In this document: positions 24,591 to 32,444 of the stretch, piece after piece
Numbering within the stretch: position 1 is the stretch's first letter
How the letters are laid out: each line of letters begins with the position of its first letter
Virus record (IMG/VR): IMGVR_UViG_3300042458_000296
Location: 1 to 37,037 of that record
DNA length: 37,037 nt
Reading direction: 5' to 3' (one strand)
Origin: a virus
Made by a program: the position numbers and the translations under genes
Notes under the pieces: model-generated
Databases searched by the model: none
Told to the model about the DNA's origin: nothing
The model's input: the letters and a program-made list of their open reading frames with translations, nothing else

Positions 24591-25243
24591 AGTGGCATCA
24601 GTTCTAAATAGGGTGCGCCATTAATGACAACACCACAACTAATCACGGGCTTCTTGATATTGTTCTCACCATACTTCATGCCAATGTGCTTGCGGTCTAC
24701 ACCACAACCTACATTCATACCGAAGATAGCATTGAGAGGGCTGACCTGCCAGTTAATACCAGCACATGAGTGATGATGCCCTGCTACAACAGACATACCA
24801 AGTGCCTTGGCTGTGTTAAACGAGGGGTACATACTAGAGCCACCAGTACCATGATGATAGAAGACTCTATCAACGGTATGGTTCTTTACCCATGACCACT
24901 TGGTATTGTAGACTTCATTATAAGTCTTCAAGTAAAAGTCAGGGATACCTGCATCACCTGCAAGTCGAAGCACACGCTCATCATGGTTACCAATTGTAAC
25001 TACCATGTTCTTAAAGGTAGCCTTCCATTCCTTAATCTGTTCCATTGCATTGCGGTACTCACTCACCGCACCCGGATGATCCGGATGCTTAGCATGGAAG
25101 CTAATGCAATGATGGTCAACGATGTCACCGATATGTACGATGGTGTCACACTTATACTCTGCCTTGATATCCTTCACGAACTGAAGGTAACCATCAAGGA
25201 CAGCAGGGAAGTGAGTGTCTCCAATTACTAATACTCTACTCAC
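24587..25243 (-). CDS. Calcineurin-like metallophosphoesterase
   Basis: A 218-residue dinuclear-metal phosphatase or phosphodiesterase. All signature motifs are seen: GDTHFP (D9, H11), HIGDIVDH (D40), TIGNHDER (N86, H87) and VAGHHH (H156-H158). Starts with GTG overlapping the previous stop, with GGAGAAACC upstream. Neighbouring SSB, RusA and RNA polymerase suggest action on nucleic acid or a signal nucleotide; substrate unknown. Confidence 0.9.
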   Translation of the reverse strand: MSRVLVIGDTHFPAVLDGYLQFVKDIKAEYKCDTIVHIGDIVDHHCISFHAKHPDHPGAVSEYRNAMEQIKEWKATFKNMVVTIGNHDERVLRLAGDAGIPDFYLKTYNEVYNTKWSWVKNHTVDRVFYHHGTGGSSMYPSFNTAKALGMSVVAGHHHSCAGINWQVSPLNAIFGMNVGCGVDRKHIGMKYGENNIKKPVISCGVVINGAPYLELMPL

Positions 25244-25467
25244 TTATGGTTTCTCCACTTGTATGCATCTTTCCATTGTTGTGCAACGGATGGCATAGGC
25301 TCACGACCTGCTTCAACAATAGGTGCATAGAGATCAATGAGTCCATCAAAGTGATCCTTCTGCAATTGATTCCAACTATCATAGAGATCACCATCTCTCC
25401 ACTTCTGTCCTGTCAATCGCCTATGTGGCTTCAAGTTCTGTAACACAGTCATCTTAATCGCTGTCAT
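25240..25467 (-). CDS. Hypothetical protein, 75 residues
   Basis: A small basic/aromatic protein (MTAIKMTVLQNLKPHRRLTG) with WRDGDLYDSWNQLQKDHFDG and a Trp-rich C-terminus (QQWKDAYKWRNHK). The ATG at 25467 is selected by AAGGAGAACCTG. It overlaps its upstream neighbour by 14 bases and ends as GTGA into the phosphatase. Function unknown. Confidence 0.65.
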   Translation of the reverse strand: MTAIKMTVLQNLKPHRRLTGQKWRDGDLYDSWNQLQKDHFDGLIDLYAPIVEAGREPMPSVAQQWKDAYKWRNHK

Positions 25468-25693
25468 CAGGTTCTCCTTCAATAAAAATTTCTACATTCA
25501 TGTTTGGTTGCGGCTCTATGTTTCGCATAGAGAAGTCTAGGTACGCAGCTTGTAAGAAGATATCACTAAGGGCTTCCGTTGGAAACCAAAAGGATATTCT
25601 CTTTTTCTTTTTAACAGATGCAGCTAAGGCAGTAAACAATCTTACTGCTTCTTCTAGATCACCCTCACTAGTAACTTTAAATACCTTAGTCAT
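25454..25693 (-). CDS. Hypothetical protein, 79 residues
   Basis: Acidic C-terminus (IEGEPDDSD), with a helix at residues 8-30 (EGDLEEAVRLFTALAASVKK) followed by KKRISFWFPTEAL. ATGA overlap with the RNA polymerase stop indicates coupling. No family recognised. Confidence 0.6.
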   Translation of the reverse strand: MTKVFKVTSEGDLEEAVRLFTALAASVKKKKRISFWFPTEALSDIFLQAAYLDFSMRNIEPQPNMNVEIFIEGEPDDSD

Positions 25694-28161
25694 TGGAAGA
25701 AATACTCCGCATCTAAAACATCCTTAATGTTTAATAAACCAGTAGGTGGTGCATCAGGTACTGTAATCTTCAATGCTTTTGATACTTCGATCCGCATGTC
25801 ATCTAATAGATTGGTCGTATGCATAGCACAGAACTCTTCATTAGTAAACATACGCATTAGATTAACATCAGGTGCAGGACAACCATATGAATCATGGATC
25901 ATACTGAACTGCTCAATACCAGCACCCACCATTCTATATATGGTACACCACATATGACTTGCATCAAGTGAGTGAATATAGTTAGGGGAGATGGCTAGGT
26001 TAACTGAGCCACCATCAATTGTTTCCTTATCGGGTGAGCCAAAGTGTAACTCTTTCATATCGAATAGCTTAGCGACTGATCGTCTAGTTAGTATCTCATA
26101 GTATTGGTGTACTACTTTAAACCCACACGGGGTAGTCCACTCAACATTCTTACCTAACTCACTAGCCATATCAGCCACCACCTTGAGCCATGCCTTGCCC
26201 TTGTTAGCCTCGACCAATGTACCCTTGAGGGCAGCATCAATGAAGGTAGCTAACTCAACAACAGCACCAGCAATCTCATCCTTACCAACCCAATCAAGGT
26301 GACCCTCAGTCTTACAGTACCTGCGAATACCATAGAAGGTAACACCATAGGGATCAGTCATTACTGCTCTCTTACAAACAGAGCGGTCAATGTCACCCTC
26401 CCAATACTCTATAAATTTTTTCGCCCATTTTCCATTGTTAGTATCTGCATCCTGTACTGACACCATGTTAGATGTCATCACATCAGCAACATACTGATAC
26501 AAATCTTCGGGCTTGTTAGTGTGTATGAGGTTAACCTTCTTGGCAAGATAAGGGTCACGCATAAGTGCAGCCCAATGCTGAACACCATTACATGAACCAT
26601 CCATTTGCACAGGCACTTGAGTTAACCCATCAGTACGACACAGATCAAAGACAGCAGCGATACGCTGGAAGCTTGGATTCTTTTTCTTCTTATGTGATAC
26701 CCACTCAGAGCGGGTAGCATAGGGATCATCATTGATTCTCTTAAGCATGTCCATGTTATCATCGACCCACTTAACTCGTTGATCAAAGGTTGTCTTGTCC
26801 TGATCGAATAGATTAGCGACATGAATCTTTAACCAATACAAACCAATGGATGTTTGTTTCCTTGGCTGAGCAAACTGAATAAGACCACGATCAAAGTCAC
26901 TTGACTGTGGACTAAGTAGATCACATGCTGCATTAGCACGACCACGGAAGTCACAGGTATAGATATGATAGAAGAACTTCAAAGGGATTAATGATTGTGC
27001 AAGTTTAATCCGGACAAGCATACGACCTCGTGATCGTTCTTCCTTATACCAATTGCTATATGTTTCTTCCTTGAGCTGACACCACTTAGCCTTCTCTTCT
27101 TTAGTCCCATCCTTAGGATAGGGATCAGCAAAGTCAAAGGCTGAGAAGTCATACACGGGAAGGTTAGCATCTCGTGTGTTGTTCTTAAAGAGTGCAGTCA
27201 TTATCTCTAGCACTCGCTCATTGATAGACCATTCGGTATGCATCATAGCATTAAGACCAGTGACTACTATCTCTGATGGAAGGCTACCATTCTGGTGTAC
27301 CTTCTCATCCCACATCACATCCTTAAACTTCTGTACTACAGGCTTACGGATATGGGGTAGTAGATTCCCACCACTACTACTTAGAGTATGTTTAATTGGT
27401 GGGATAATCATTGGTCGATACAGCAGGGCAGCGGTAGCAATCACATCCTGATGACGCTTATTAAGTTCACTCAATATGTCATCAGTAAAGGTAACTACTA
27501 CACGCTCACTCCATCGCTTGCCTGTATGCTTACGAATGTTCTTTAAGTTAATGACCTCAGACATCTCTGCTATGCGTAGCATGTGATGACCAAAGTCTTC
27601 TCGTTGTTTCCTTGAGAAGGTTTTCTTATTAAGAGTACCCATCTTATAGGCAAACGCCTTGCATCTCTTAGTAGTCCACTTCTTCTGGTAGTGGGATTGC
27701 TTGAGCCAATCCTCACGGAATTGTTTCTTAGCCTGTTGATAGGCTACAATCTCCACTACCATCTCAGATATAACATGTGCTATGTGTTGAGCAGTAGGCA
27801 ATGGGAACAGATCGTTCTCATACTTACGCTCCCAGAAAGCAGAGTTAAACCATTCGAGAATCAGTGATCTAATAGTAATGTCTGCCATCTTAGCAGCACC
27901 AACAGCAAACAAAGGGAATGCCCATTCAGGTGTCTTCCTATTCTGTGATACCGTATCTATCCATTGCTGGTAGAAGGGTGTAAGATGGATGACACATGCG
28001 TCAATCAATGTTTGCTCAGGGATACCCTCATCAGGGTTAGCATTGTATGCATCCCAGTATTTATGTTCCGATAGGCAAAGCATATCTTCCTCAGAGATAA
28101 CTTGTAGTGCAGTTCTTTTATCTTGTTCTTCTTTAGATAATGAATCCCACAGTTTAGACAT
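25690..28161 (-). CDS. Single-subunit DNA-directed RNA polymerase (T7-like)
   Basis: An 823-residue T7-family RNA polymerase (T7: 883). Motif A MDGSCNGVQHW (D521), motif B RSVCKRAVMTDPYG (K597, Y605) and motif C IHDSYG (D757) match T7 D537, K631/Y639 and D812. YTCDFRGR (401-408) matches the T7 DWRGR block, and the C-terminus ends in aromatic YFFQ like T7 FAFA. It should recognise the GGGGCTA-type elements elsewhere in the window. TAAGGAGATAC precedes the ATG. It lies at the junction of the early and replication blocks. Confidence 0.97.
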   Translation of the reverse strand: MSKLWDSLSKEEQDKRTALQVISEEDMLCLSEHKYWDAYNANPDEGIPEQTLIDACVIHLTPFYQQWIDTVSQNRKTPEWAFPLFAVGAAKMADITIRSLILEWFNSAFWERKYENDLFPLPTAQHIAHVISEMVVEIVAYQQAKKQFREDWLKQSHYQKKWTTKRCKAFAYKMGTLNKKTFSRKQREDFGHHMLRIAEMSEVINLKNIRKHTGKRWSERVVVTFTDDILSELNKRHQDVIATAALLYRPMIIPPIKHTLSSSGGNLLPHIRKPVVQKFKDVMWDEKVHQNGSLPSEIVVTGLNAMMHTEWSINERVLEIMTALFKNNTRDANLPVYDFSAFDFADPYPKDGTKEEKAKWCQLKEETYSNWYKEERSRGRMLVRIKLAQSLIPLKFFYHIYTCDFRGRANAACDLLSPQSSDFDRGLIQFAQPRKQTSIGLYWLKIHVANLFDQDKTTFDQRVKWVDDNMDMLKRINDDPYATRSEWVSHKKKKNPSFQRIAAVFDLCRTDGLTQVPVQMDGSCNGVQHWAALMRDPYLAKKVNLIHTNKPEDLYQYVADVMTSNMVSVQDADTNNGKWAKKFIEYWEGDIDRSVCKRAVMTDPYGVTFYGIRRYCKTEGHLDWVGKDEIAGAVVELATFIDAALKGTLVEANKGKAWLKVVADMASELGKNVEWTTPCGFKVVHQYYEILTRRSVAKLFDMKELHFGSPDKETIDGGSVNLAISPNYIHSLDASHMWCTIYRMVGAGIEQFSMIHDSYGCPAPDVNLMRMFTNEEFCAMHTTNLLDDMRIEVSKALKITVPDAPPTGLLNIKDVLDAEYFFQ

Positions 28162-28188
28162 GTATCTCCTTAGTTATTAATGTTTCCT

Positions 28189-28302
28189 TTAGAATCCAAG
28201 TTTATGGTAGAAGCACAGAGAATTAAAGATAATACAAAAGACAACTACCTTTGCGATAAAGATTGCGGACTTAATAACGGCGGTTTCGAGTGTGATTTTC
28301 AT
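28189..28302 (-). CDS. Small single-span membrane protein, 37 residues
   Basis: Encodes MKITLETAVIKSAIFIAKV then VVFCIIFNSLCF. Residues 8-32 are a hydrophobic span with two Lys near one face. AAGGAAACACT precedes the ATG and the next ribosome site (for RNA polymerase) follows the stop directly. It might be a membrane modulator or holin-like peptide, but no family is recognised. Confidence 0.6.
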   Translation of the reverse strand: MKITLETAVIKSAIFIAKVVVFCIIFNSLCFYHKLGF

Positions 28303-28311
28303 AGTGTTTCC

Positions 28312-29292
28312 TTATACAAGGGTGAGTGCAAACTTCATAACATCAAGAGTAGTCTCTTGATTCTTACCAAGCAGATTACTAAAGGCAGACGATTCAAACG
28401 ATGGCTTACGACCACGAGCAGGGATACGATGCTGAAGTTCCTTAGTTACTGCATTAGCAGCAAGCCAAAGGTTAGCACTACATCCATTTAACTCAGCCCG
28501 TTCAGCATCAAAGGTATCAGCCCACTTGCGGATAGTTACAGTAGCGCGGAGATAGTTCTCATAGTCATCGGGTAGTGTTGGATTAGCCACAACTGGCTCT
28601 TCAACCATACCCCATACATCCAACCAGAACTTCTGGATCTCTGACTTAGTAAGTTCCTTACGAACAAGAGTTTGTACCTTATCTTCAAAGAGTTTACCGG
28701 ACATAGCGTAGAACTTAAGGGCTGATGCCATAGCCTCACGCTTCTTCTTCATGTCACCTGAGTGTACAATACGGAAGGACTTCTTACCACCTGCCATAGC
28801 CATGCTCAATGTATTCTGACATACGATACGAACAGTAGTAGGTAGTGCTTGCTCAGCAAGAGTACCATCATGACTGTTAATGAGTGCCATATACTGTGCG
28901 ATAGGATCATGTCCATTGACACCATCAATCTCACCTGTCTTACACAAGACAACCAAACGCTTACCACCACCCATACTTAGAGCAGACTCAATCTTAATGT
29001 CAGCACCAAGATTGTATGCCATCTCAAAGACTTCACTATTCTGTACGATCTGATAGTCAGGTGATTGAATAGACAAGATAGCATTGTTGTCACTACGAAC
29101 AATAGCATTGTAGTCATCAGAGGTAGCATCACCTGCGGTTACTGGACCGACCTTACTAACAGTCCAATCAAGACCAGCAATTTTCATTGCCTCAGTAGGT
29201 GACATATCTTCCTGAATAACCAAGCCAAGTCCATGCCATGCGGCAGTCTTACTATAGACTGCACCATCAGTATCTGTAATGTTATGTGCCAT
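28312..29292 (-). CDS. DUF932 phage/plasmid-like protein
   Basis: A 326-residue protein with the DUF932 (TIGR03299-like) pattern: KTAAWHGLGLVIQE near residue 15-28, QIVQNSEVFEMAY, VRIVCQNTLSMAM then a helical C-terminus with NCxANLWxAANAVTKELQHR. These proteins are widespread in phages and plasmids; their molecular function is unknown. AAGGAAACTA ribosome site. Last gene of the early block before RNA polymerase. Confidence 0.85.
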   Translation of the reverse strand: MAHNITDTDGAVYSKTAAWHGLGLVIQEDMSPTEAMKIAGLDWTVSKVGPVTAGDATSDDYNAIVRSDNNAILSIQSPDYQIVQNSEVFEMAYNLGADIKIESALSMGGGKRLVVLCKTGEIDGVNGHDPIAQYMALINSHDGTLAEQALPTTVRIVCQNTLSMAMAGGKKSFRIVHSGDMKKKREAMASALKFYAMSGKLFEDKVQTLVRKELTKSEIQKFWLDVWGMVEEPVVANPTLPDDYENYLRATVTIRKWADTFDAERAELNGCSANLWLAANAVTKELQHRIPARGRKPSFESSAFSNLLGKNQETTLDVMKFALTLV

Positions 29293-29346
29293 TAGTTTCC
29301 TTTAGGGTTCTCTTCATCACGGTCTTGTGTATCAAGATGCCGTATC

Positions 29347-29649
29347 TTAGTCCGCTTGTACGGAGGTAACTTCTTCTTTGGCTTGAGTTCTTTCTTCAGC
29401 CATTTGCTTTTGTCTTGCTTCATAAGTACGCTTGCAATCCCATTGCATAGTCCATAGTGATTCAATATCCTTAATATTAATACGCTGGTTCATTGAAGCA
29501 ACTTCGCCGTTTCTCACATTGAGAATGGAGAATACCACATCATACACCGCTTCAGGCTCACTGAAACGAGATGGTTCAATAAGCATAAACTGCAGCACAG
29601 TATAATTATCTTGGTCAATTGTTAATGTCTTAGTGAATGTCTCATTCAT
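29347..29649 (-). CDS. Hypothetical protein, 100 residues
   Basis: Starts MNETFTKTLTIDQDNYTVLQF; mixed strands in the first half and a long charged helix at the end (RKQMAEERTQAKEEVTS). ATGA-type overlap with the previous gene. Function unknown. Confidence 0.65.
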   Translation of the reverse strand: MNETFTKTLTIDQDNYTVLQFMLIEPSRFSEPEAVYDVVFSILNVRNGEVASMNQRINIKDIESLWTMQWDCKRTYEARQKQMAEERTQAKEEVTSVQAD

Positions 29650-29915
29650 ATCTTTACCTTCTTAATTGTTTTAATACAGCCAATCGGTATGCAATTAACA
29701 TCCGATACAATAGAACCAACATCATCCCAAGTAGCAGCAACAGTAATGTACTCTTGATTACACTCATAGAGTTTAGCAATACTTATACACTGATGGGGGT
29801 GCATATCATAGATGTCTTTCTTATCCATCCATGAGTCAGCATACCCAGAGATATCTTCCCATTCGATAATAACAATTGCGTTAATCAGTTTCTCTAACTC
29901 AGCATCAAACACCAT
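29646..29915 (-). CDS. Hypothetical protein, 89 residues
   Basis: An acidic protein with hydrophobic strands (INAIVIIEWEDI, EYITVAATWDDV, CIPIGCIKTIKK). GAAAGGATACTATC is the ribosome site, and its end is coupled to the next gene. It is the first gene after the tRNA trio. Function unknown. Confidence 0.65.
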   Translation of the reverse strand: MVFDAELEKLINAIVIIEWEDISGYADSWMDKKDIYDMHPHQCISIAKLYECNQEYITVAATWDDVGSIVSDVNCIPIGCIKTIKKVKI

Positions 29916-29933
29916 GATAGTATCCTTTCTTAG

Positions 29934-30005
29934 TGGGACAGAAGAGACTTGAACTCTTAACCAATCGGTTAAAAGCCGACTGCTCTACCATTGAGCTACA
30001 ATCCC
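29934..30005 (-). tRNA. tRNA-Lys (anticodon UUU)
   Basis: A 72-nt cloverleaf on the minus strand. Acceptor GGGATTG/CTGTCCC (one T-T mismatch), D-arm GCTC/GAGC, anticodon stem GTCGG/CCGAT with loop CTTTTAA, T-arm AAGAG/CTCTT with TTCAAGT. Discriminator A; the CCA end is not encoded. It reads AAA/AAG. Confidence 0.93.
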
Positions 30006-30010
30006 TATAG

Positions 30011-30083
30011 TAGCACGGGTGGGAGTCGAACCCACACTACACAGATTTTAAGTCTGTAGACTCTGCCATTGGTCTACCGTGCC
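30011..30083 (-). tRNA. tRNA with anticodon UAA (Leu by anticodon), short variable arm
   Basis: A 73-nt cloverleaf. Acceptor GGCACGG/CCGTGCT (first pair G-U), anticodon stem ACAGA/TCTGT with loop CTTAAAA giving anticodon UAA, T-arm GTGGG/CCCAC with TTCGACT. D-arm has one mismatch. The variable region is only five bases (GTAGT). Bacterial tRNA-Leu normally has a long variable arm, so this is an unusual class I form. No encoded CCA. Confidence 0.88.
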
Positions 30084-30086
30084 ATA

Positions 30087-30137
30087 GGTAGGATACATAG
30101 CATGATAGGGTCAAAGCCTATTGTATATGCACCTACC
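30087..30137 (-). ncRNA. tRNA-like mini-hairpin in the tRNA array
   Basis: Between the Leu-type and Arg tRNAs, a 51-nt element folds with GGTAGG/CCTACC outer pairs, ATACA/TGTAT inner pairs and a five-base-pair arm ATAGG/CCTAT closing a seven-base loop CTTTGAC. The last arm has the shape of an anticodon arm (would read UUG). D and T arms are absent. It could be a decayed tRNA or a processing hairpin; expression is not known. Confidence 0.4.
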
Positions 30138-30141
30138 AAAG

Positions 30142-30215
30142 CGTCCCTGACTGGACTCGAACCAGTAACCTATCGGGTAGAAACCGATGCCTCTATCCAA
30201 TTGAGATACAAGGAC
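30142..30215 (-). tRNA. tRNA-Arg (anticodon UCU)
   Basis: A 74-nt cloverleaf. Acceptor GTCCTTG/CAGGGAC, anticodon stem ATCGG/CCGAT with loop TTTCTAC, T-arm ACTGG/CCAGT with TTCGAGT, discriminator G. It reads AGA/AGG. No encoded CCA. Confidence 0.93.
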
Positions 30216-30221
30216 AGTGGT

Positions 30222-30650
30222 TTAAAGTTCAGCAACATGCACTTCAATAACATCAGCAAGTTTAGCGAATGACATACCATGATCATTTAGTTCTGCCAAA
30301 GAGTCTTGTCCATGTGACTCACTATCAATGAATCGTCCAAGAGCATCGTGCATACCTGCCCATTCACGAACACGCAATGGTAACACAAGACTATCATTAT
30401 CATAGACAGTAATAGAGTCATCACCTATACTCAACATCTGAAAGTGTTGAGGGAATTGATCTGACCTACGAGTAACAACCTTAACATCTAACTCATCAGG
30501 GTTCTGTTGCATATACAGATCACACAGTACACCAAGGCAGCAGTACATACATGCTCCATTAATATCTGTGGCATGGAGTTTACCTTGCCCTTGTTGGTAA
30601 GTACCAGACTTAAGAGCATCAACCCATTGCTTAGCAATATCAATCTTCAT
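30222..30650 (-). CDS. Phage protein with CCLGVLCDLY motif
   Basis: A 142-residue protein starting MKIDIAKQWVDALKSGTYQQ, then CMYCCLGVLCDLYMQ. The pattern W(V)xALxSGxYxQ...YCCLGVLCDL recurs in many phage hypothetical proteins; its role is unknown. The ATG at 30650 follows GAGGAAAATGACA; the longer frame's start lies inside the preceding gene. C-terminal helix (SLAELNDHGMSFAKLADVIE). Confidence 0.75.
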   Translation of the reverse strand: MKIDIAKQWVDALKSGTYQQGQGKLHATDINGACMYCCLGVLCDLYMQQNPDELDVKVVTRRSDQFPQHFQMLSIGDDSITVYDNDSLVLPLRVREWAGMHDALGRFIDSESHGQDSLAELNDHGMSFAKLADVIEVHVAEL

Positions 30651-30918
30651 TGTCATTTTCCTCATAGTTAGGATCAATAGAGAGAACACGCTTCATCTCA
30701 GTAATATATTCATAACCCGCAGTAATCATTGCATCTTCAAGATGGTCTTCCCTAAAGGTAACATACCCATCAGTCTCCTTGTAATGCTTAGGATCTAATG
30801 TCATCTCTTCAGGTGTCCACATAGCAACGGCATACCCTTGCTTACGAATCCAAGCGTATGCTTGGTATACATTCTCTTCAATACTTTCATCCTTATTGTA
30901 CACAAAGACATCAGCCAT
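30640..30918 (-). CDS. Small acidic protein, paralogue of the next upstream gene
   Basis: A 92-residue protein starting MADVFVYNKDESIEENV. It shares a core with its upstream neighbour: YAWIRKQGYAVAMWTPEEMTLDPK here versus YDWLRLHGFAVTILTPDDLEVEPK there, and both end in a helix containing AGYEYI / AGLNYI. So they look like a tandem duplicate. The start at 30918 has AAGGAAGGATACTACA. Function unknown. Confidence 0.7.
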   Translation of the reverse strand: MADVFVYNKDESIEENVYQAYAWIRKQGYAVAMWTPEEMTLDPKHYKETDGYVTFREDHLEDAMITAGYEYITEMKRVLSIDPNYEENDNED

Positions 30919-31135
30919 TGTAGTATCCTTCCTTAATCCATTCGATGTAGTTAAGACCAGCGGCTTGCATCTCAAGTTCTACTGTCTCTCTATTAATCTT
31001 ATCCTGTTTAGGTTCAACTTCTAAATCATCAGGCGTAAGTATAGTAACAGCAAACCCATGAAGACGGAGCCAATCATACATACGATCAGCAGTCTCATAG
31101 ATAGTTTCATTAGCATCTAAGTCGGGTAAGATCAT
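30911..31135 (-). CDS. Small acidic protein, paralogue of the next downstream gene
   Basis: A 74-residue protein (MILPDLDANETIYETADRM) sharing the W-hydrophobic-GFAV-TPDDLEVEPK core and the AGLNYIEWIKE end with the gene below. AAAGGAACCTT ribosome site; overlap with the paralogue is 8 bases. Function unknown; the pair may form a heterodimer (inference). Confidence 0.7.
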   Translation of the reverse strand: MILPDLDANETIYETADRMYDWLRLHGFAVTILTPDDLEVEPKQDKINRETVELEMQAAGLNYIEWIKEGYYNG

Positions 31136-31148
31136 AAGGTTCCTTTAA

Positions 31149-31224
31149 TAGAAGGGGCGGGAGTTGCACCCACATACTCACACTTATAAGGTGTGCGCTA
31201 TAACTGCGTTTCAGCCACCCTTCT
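31149..31224 (-). tRNA. tRNA-Ile (anticodon UAU)
   Basis: A 76-nt cloverleaf. Acceptor AGAAGGG/CCCTTCT, D-stem GCTG/TAGC with a long loop lacking the GG pair, anticodon stem CACAC/GTGTG with loop CTTATAA, T-arm GTGGG/CCCGC with T-loop TGCAACT (G at position 55). Discriminator A. It reads AUA. Odd D and T loops may weaken tertiary contacts. Confidence 0.88.
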
Positions 31225-31228
31225 CTGT

Positions 31229-31447
31229 TTACTTCTTCTTCTTCTTGAGAGGGACAGTTCTGTTATCCATACGCATACCACTAAGTTGGTTGTCTAATAG
31301 TTGACACCACTTAATCAAACCATCACAGCGTTCATTAACTTCATGCAGTCGAGTATCATAATGTCTACGACTTAAGATGTCACTAACAATATTGATAACA
31401 ACATGTGCAATAAATCCAAACATAAGAATCAGTAGCGGGATATCCAT
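31229..31447 (-). CDS. Small membrane protein, one N-terminal span
   Basis: A 72-residue protein. Residues 4-23 (PLLILMFGFIAHVVINIVSD) form a membrane span, followed by a charged helix and a poly-Lys tail (PLKKKKK). Such a layout suits a single-span inner-membrane protein with a cytoplasmic tail. AGAAGA upstream and TAATG overlap with the previous gene. Function unknown; the holin/spanin class is possible but not shown. Confidence 0.65.
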   Translation of the reverse strand: MDIPLLILMFGFIAHVVINIVSDILSRRHYDTRLHEVNERCDGLIKWCQLLDNQLSGMRMDNRTVPLKKKKK

Positions 31448-31659
31448 TAGTCTTCTTCTCCATTAATATCAGGTAGTTCTTCAGTCCATTCATAAGTTGG
31501 TGGGATATACCAATCTTCAGGGATCATGCCACTAACATATGATTTAAAATTAGCATGCATATTCTTAGTCCATGCATCAAACTTATCTGCTGGAACTTCA
31601 CCCACATCAATACCCTTCTCAGTAAGAAGGACAATCATATATGCGGTGATGATATCCAT
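31447..31659 (-). CDS. Hypothetical protein, 70 residues
   Basis: Begins MDIITAYMIVLLTEKGIDVG; first 12 residues hydrophobic, then an aromatic/acidic region (PEDWYIPPTYEWTEELPD). TAATG overlaps on both sides suggest coupled translation. Function unknown. Confidence 0.6.
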   Translation of the reverse strand: MDIITAYMIVLLTEKGIDVGEVPADKFDAWTKNMHANFKSYVSGMIPEDWYIPPTYEWTEELPDINGEED

Positions 31660-31874
31660 TAGTCGATACTAATTGAAAGGGAGATATCAGAGATCTGCTC
31701 TTCAACGAGAGTGGTTACTTGCTCACTAACAGCATCCTTGATAAGGTACTGACAGTCCCTACTCTCAAGGTATGCGGTAACAGCATGCTCACAGATTAGA
31801 TTAATCTTATCCGTCAAGTCCTTAGTGATCAGATCAACGAGAGTCTTAACAGCAGTATCTAGTTCGGTGTTCAT
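31659..31874 (-). CDS. Helical hypothetical protein, 71 residues
   Basis: Mostly helical (MNTELDTAVKTLVDLITKDL), with no Pro in the body. GGAGACGCA precedes ATG. Its start overlaps the stop upstream (ATGA). Function unknown. Confidence 0.6.
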   Translation of the reverse strand: MNTELDTAVKTLVDLITKDLTDKINLICEHAVTAYLESRDCQYLIKDAVSEQVTTLVEEQISDISLSISID

Positions 31875-32083
31875 TGCGTCTCCAGTAGGTGGTCAAGTTG
31901 GTTAATAAACAATTCTTCATCTTCAGTAAGATAAAACTTATCGACTGTCATAGTATCAAAGTCATTCAGCATACGCTGAGCATCATCTCTCTTCTTAGGA
32001 TCTTCGATCCAATAATAAAAGACATCAGCCACTTCTTTAATAAACTTAATGTTATCAGAGATGATTGTAGTAGACGGTGACAT
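31871..32083 (-). CDS. Acidic hypothetical protein, 70 residues
   Basis: Contains a helix EVADVFYYWIEDPKKRDD and an acidic loop LTEDEELF. TAATG overlap with the preceding gene. Function unknown. Confidence 0.6.
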   Translation of the reverse strand: MSPSTTIISDNIKFIKEVADVFYYWIEDPKKRDDAQRMLNDFDTMTVDKFYLTEDEELFINQLDHLLETQ

Positions 32084-32346
32084 TAGTCTGCTCCTGATGG
32101 TAAGGTATCGTAAGTATCTTCTTCACCACGGTAAGGTGTAAGAGGGTTAAAGTTCAACTCTTCAATAACATTATCTAACAACCCTTTGATTGTATCATAG
32201 TCAACTATAGTAGGGTAGAAGTCTTTGATATCTACAGTACCCATCTCCCATTCCCCATCCTCAATAGTCCACTCAATGCTAAAGTCTACATCAATGTTAC
32301 CATAGTCTTCAGTATAGATATTCATAGTGTGATTATTAATTCTCAT
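32083..32346 (-). CDS. Acidic hypothetical protein, 87 residues
   Basis: Begins MRINNHTMNIYTEDYGNIDV; strands at residues 17-30, with a C-terminal helix. AAAGGAACCTTGG ribosome site. It is the first gene after the internal phage promoter at 32369-32390. Function unknown. Confidence 0.65.
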   Translation of the reverse strand: MRINNHTMNIYTEDYGNIDVDFSIEWTIEDGEWEMGTVDIKDFYPTIVDYDTIKGLLDNVIEELNFNPLTPYRGEEDTYDTLPSGAD

Positions 32347-32368
32347 CCAAGGTTCCTTTCTTCGTACT

Positions 32369-32390
32369 TATAGTAGCCCCAACTATTCGG
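32369..32390 (-). promoter_or_regulatory. Putative phage RNA polymerase promoter in the early block
   Basis: Minus strand CCGAATAGTTGGGGCTACTATA, differing from the 36740 copy only at the edge (CCGAA for CCCAA). It sits 23 nt before the 32346 start. Just upstream two short hairpins (TCGGCA/TGCCGA and CCGG/CCGG) occur in a 98-bp stretch without a gene (32347-32444). Basis: repeat and position. Confidence 0.65.
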
Positions 32391-32444
32391 CAGGTTGCCG
32401 ATAGTGCTAGGCTTTGTGTTTCCCCGGCGCACACCGGATACCAT

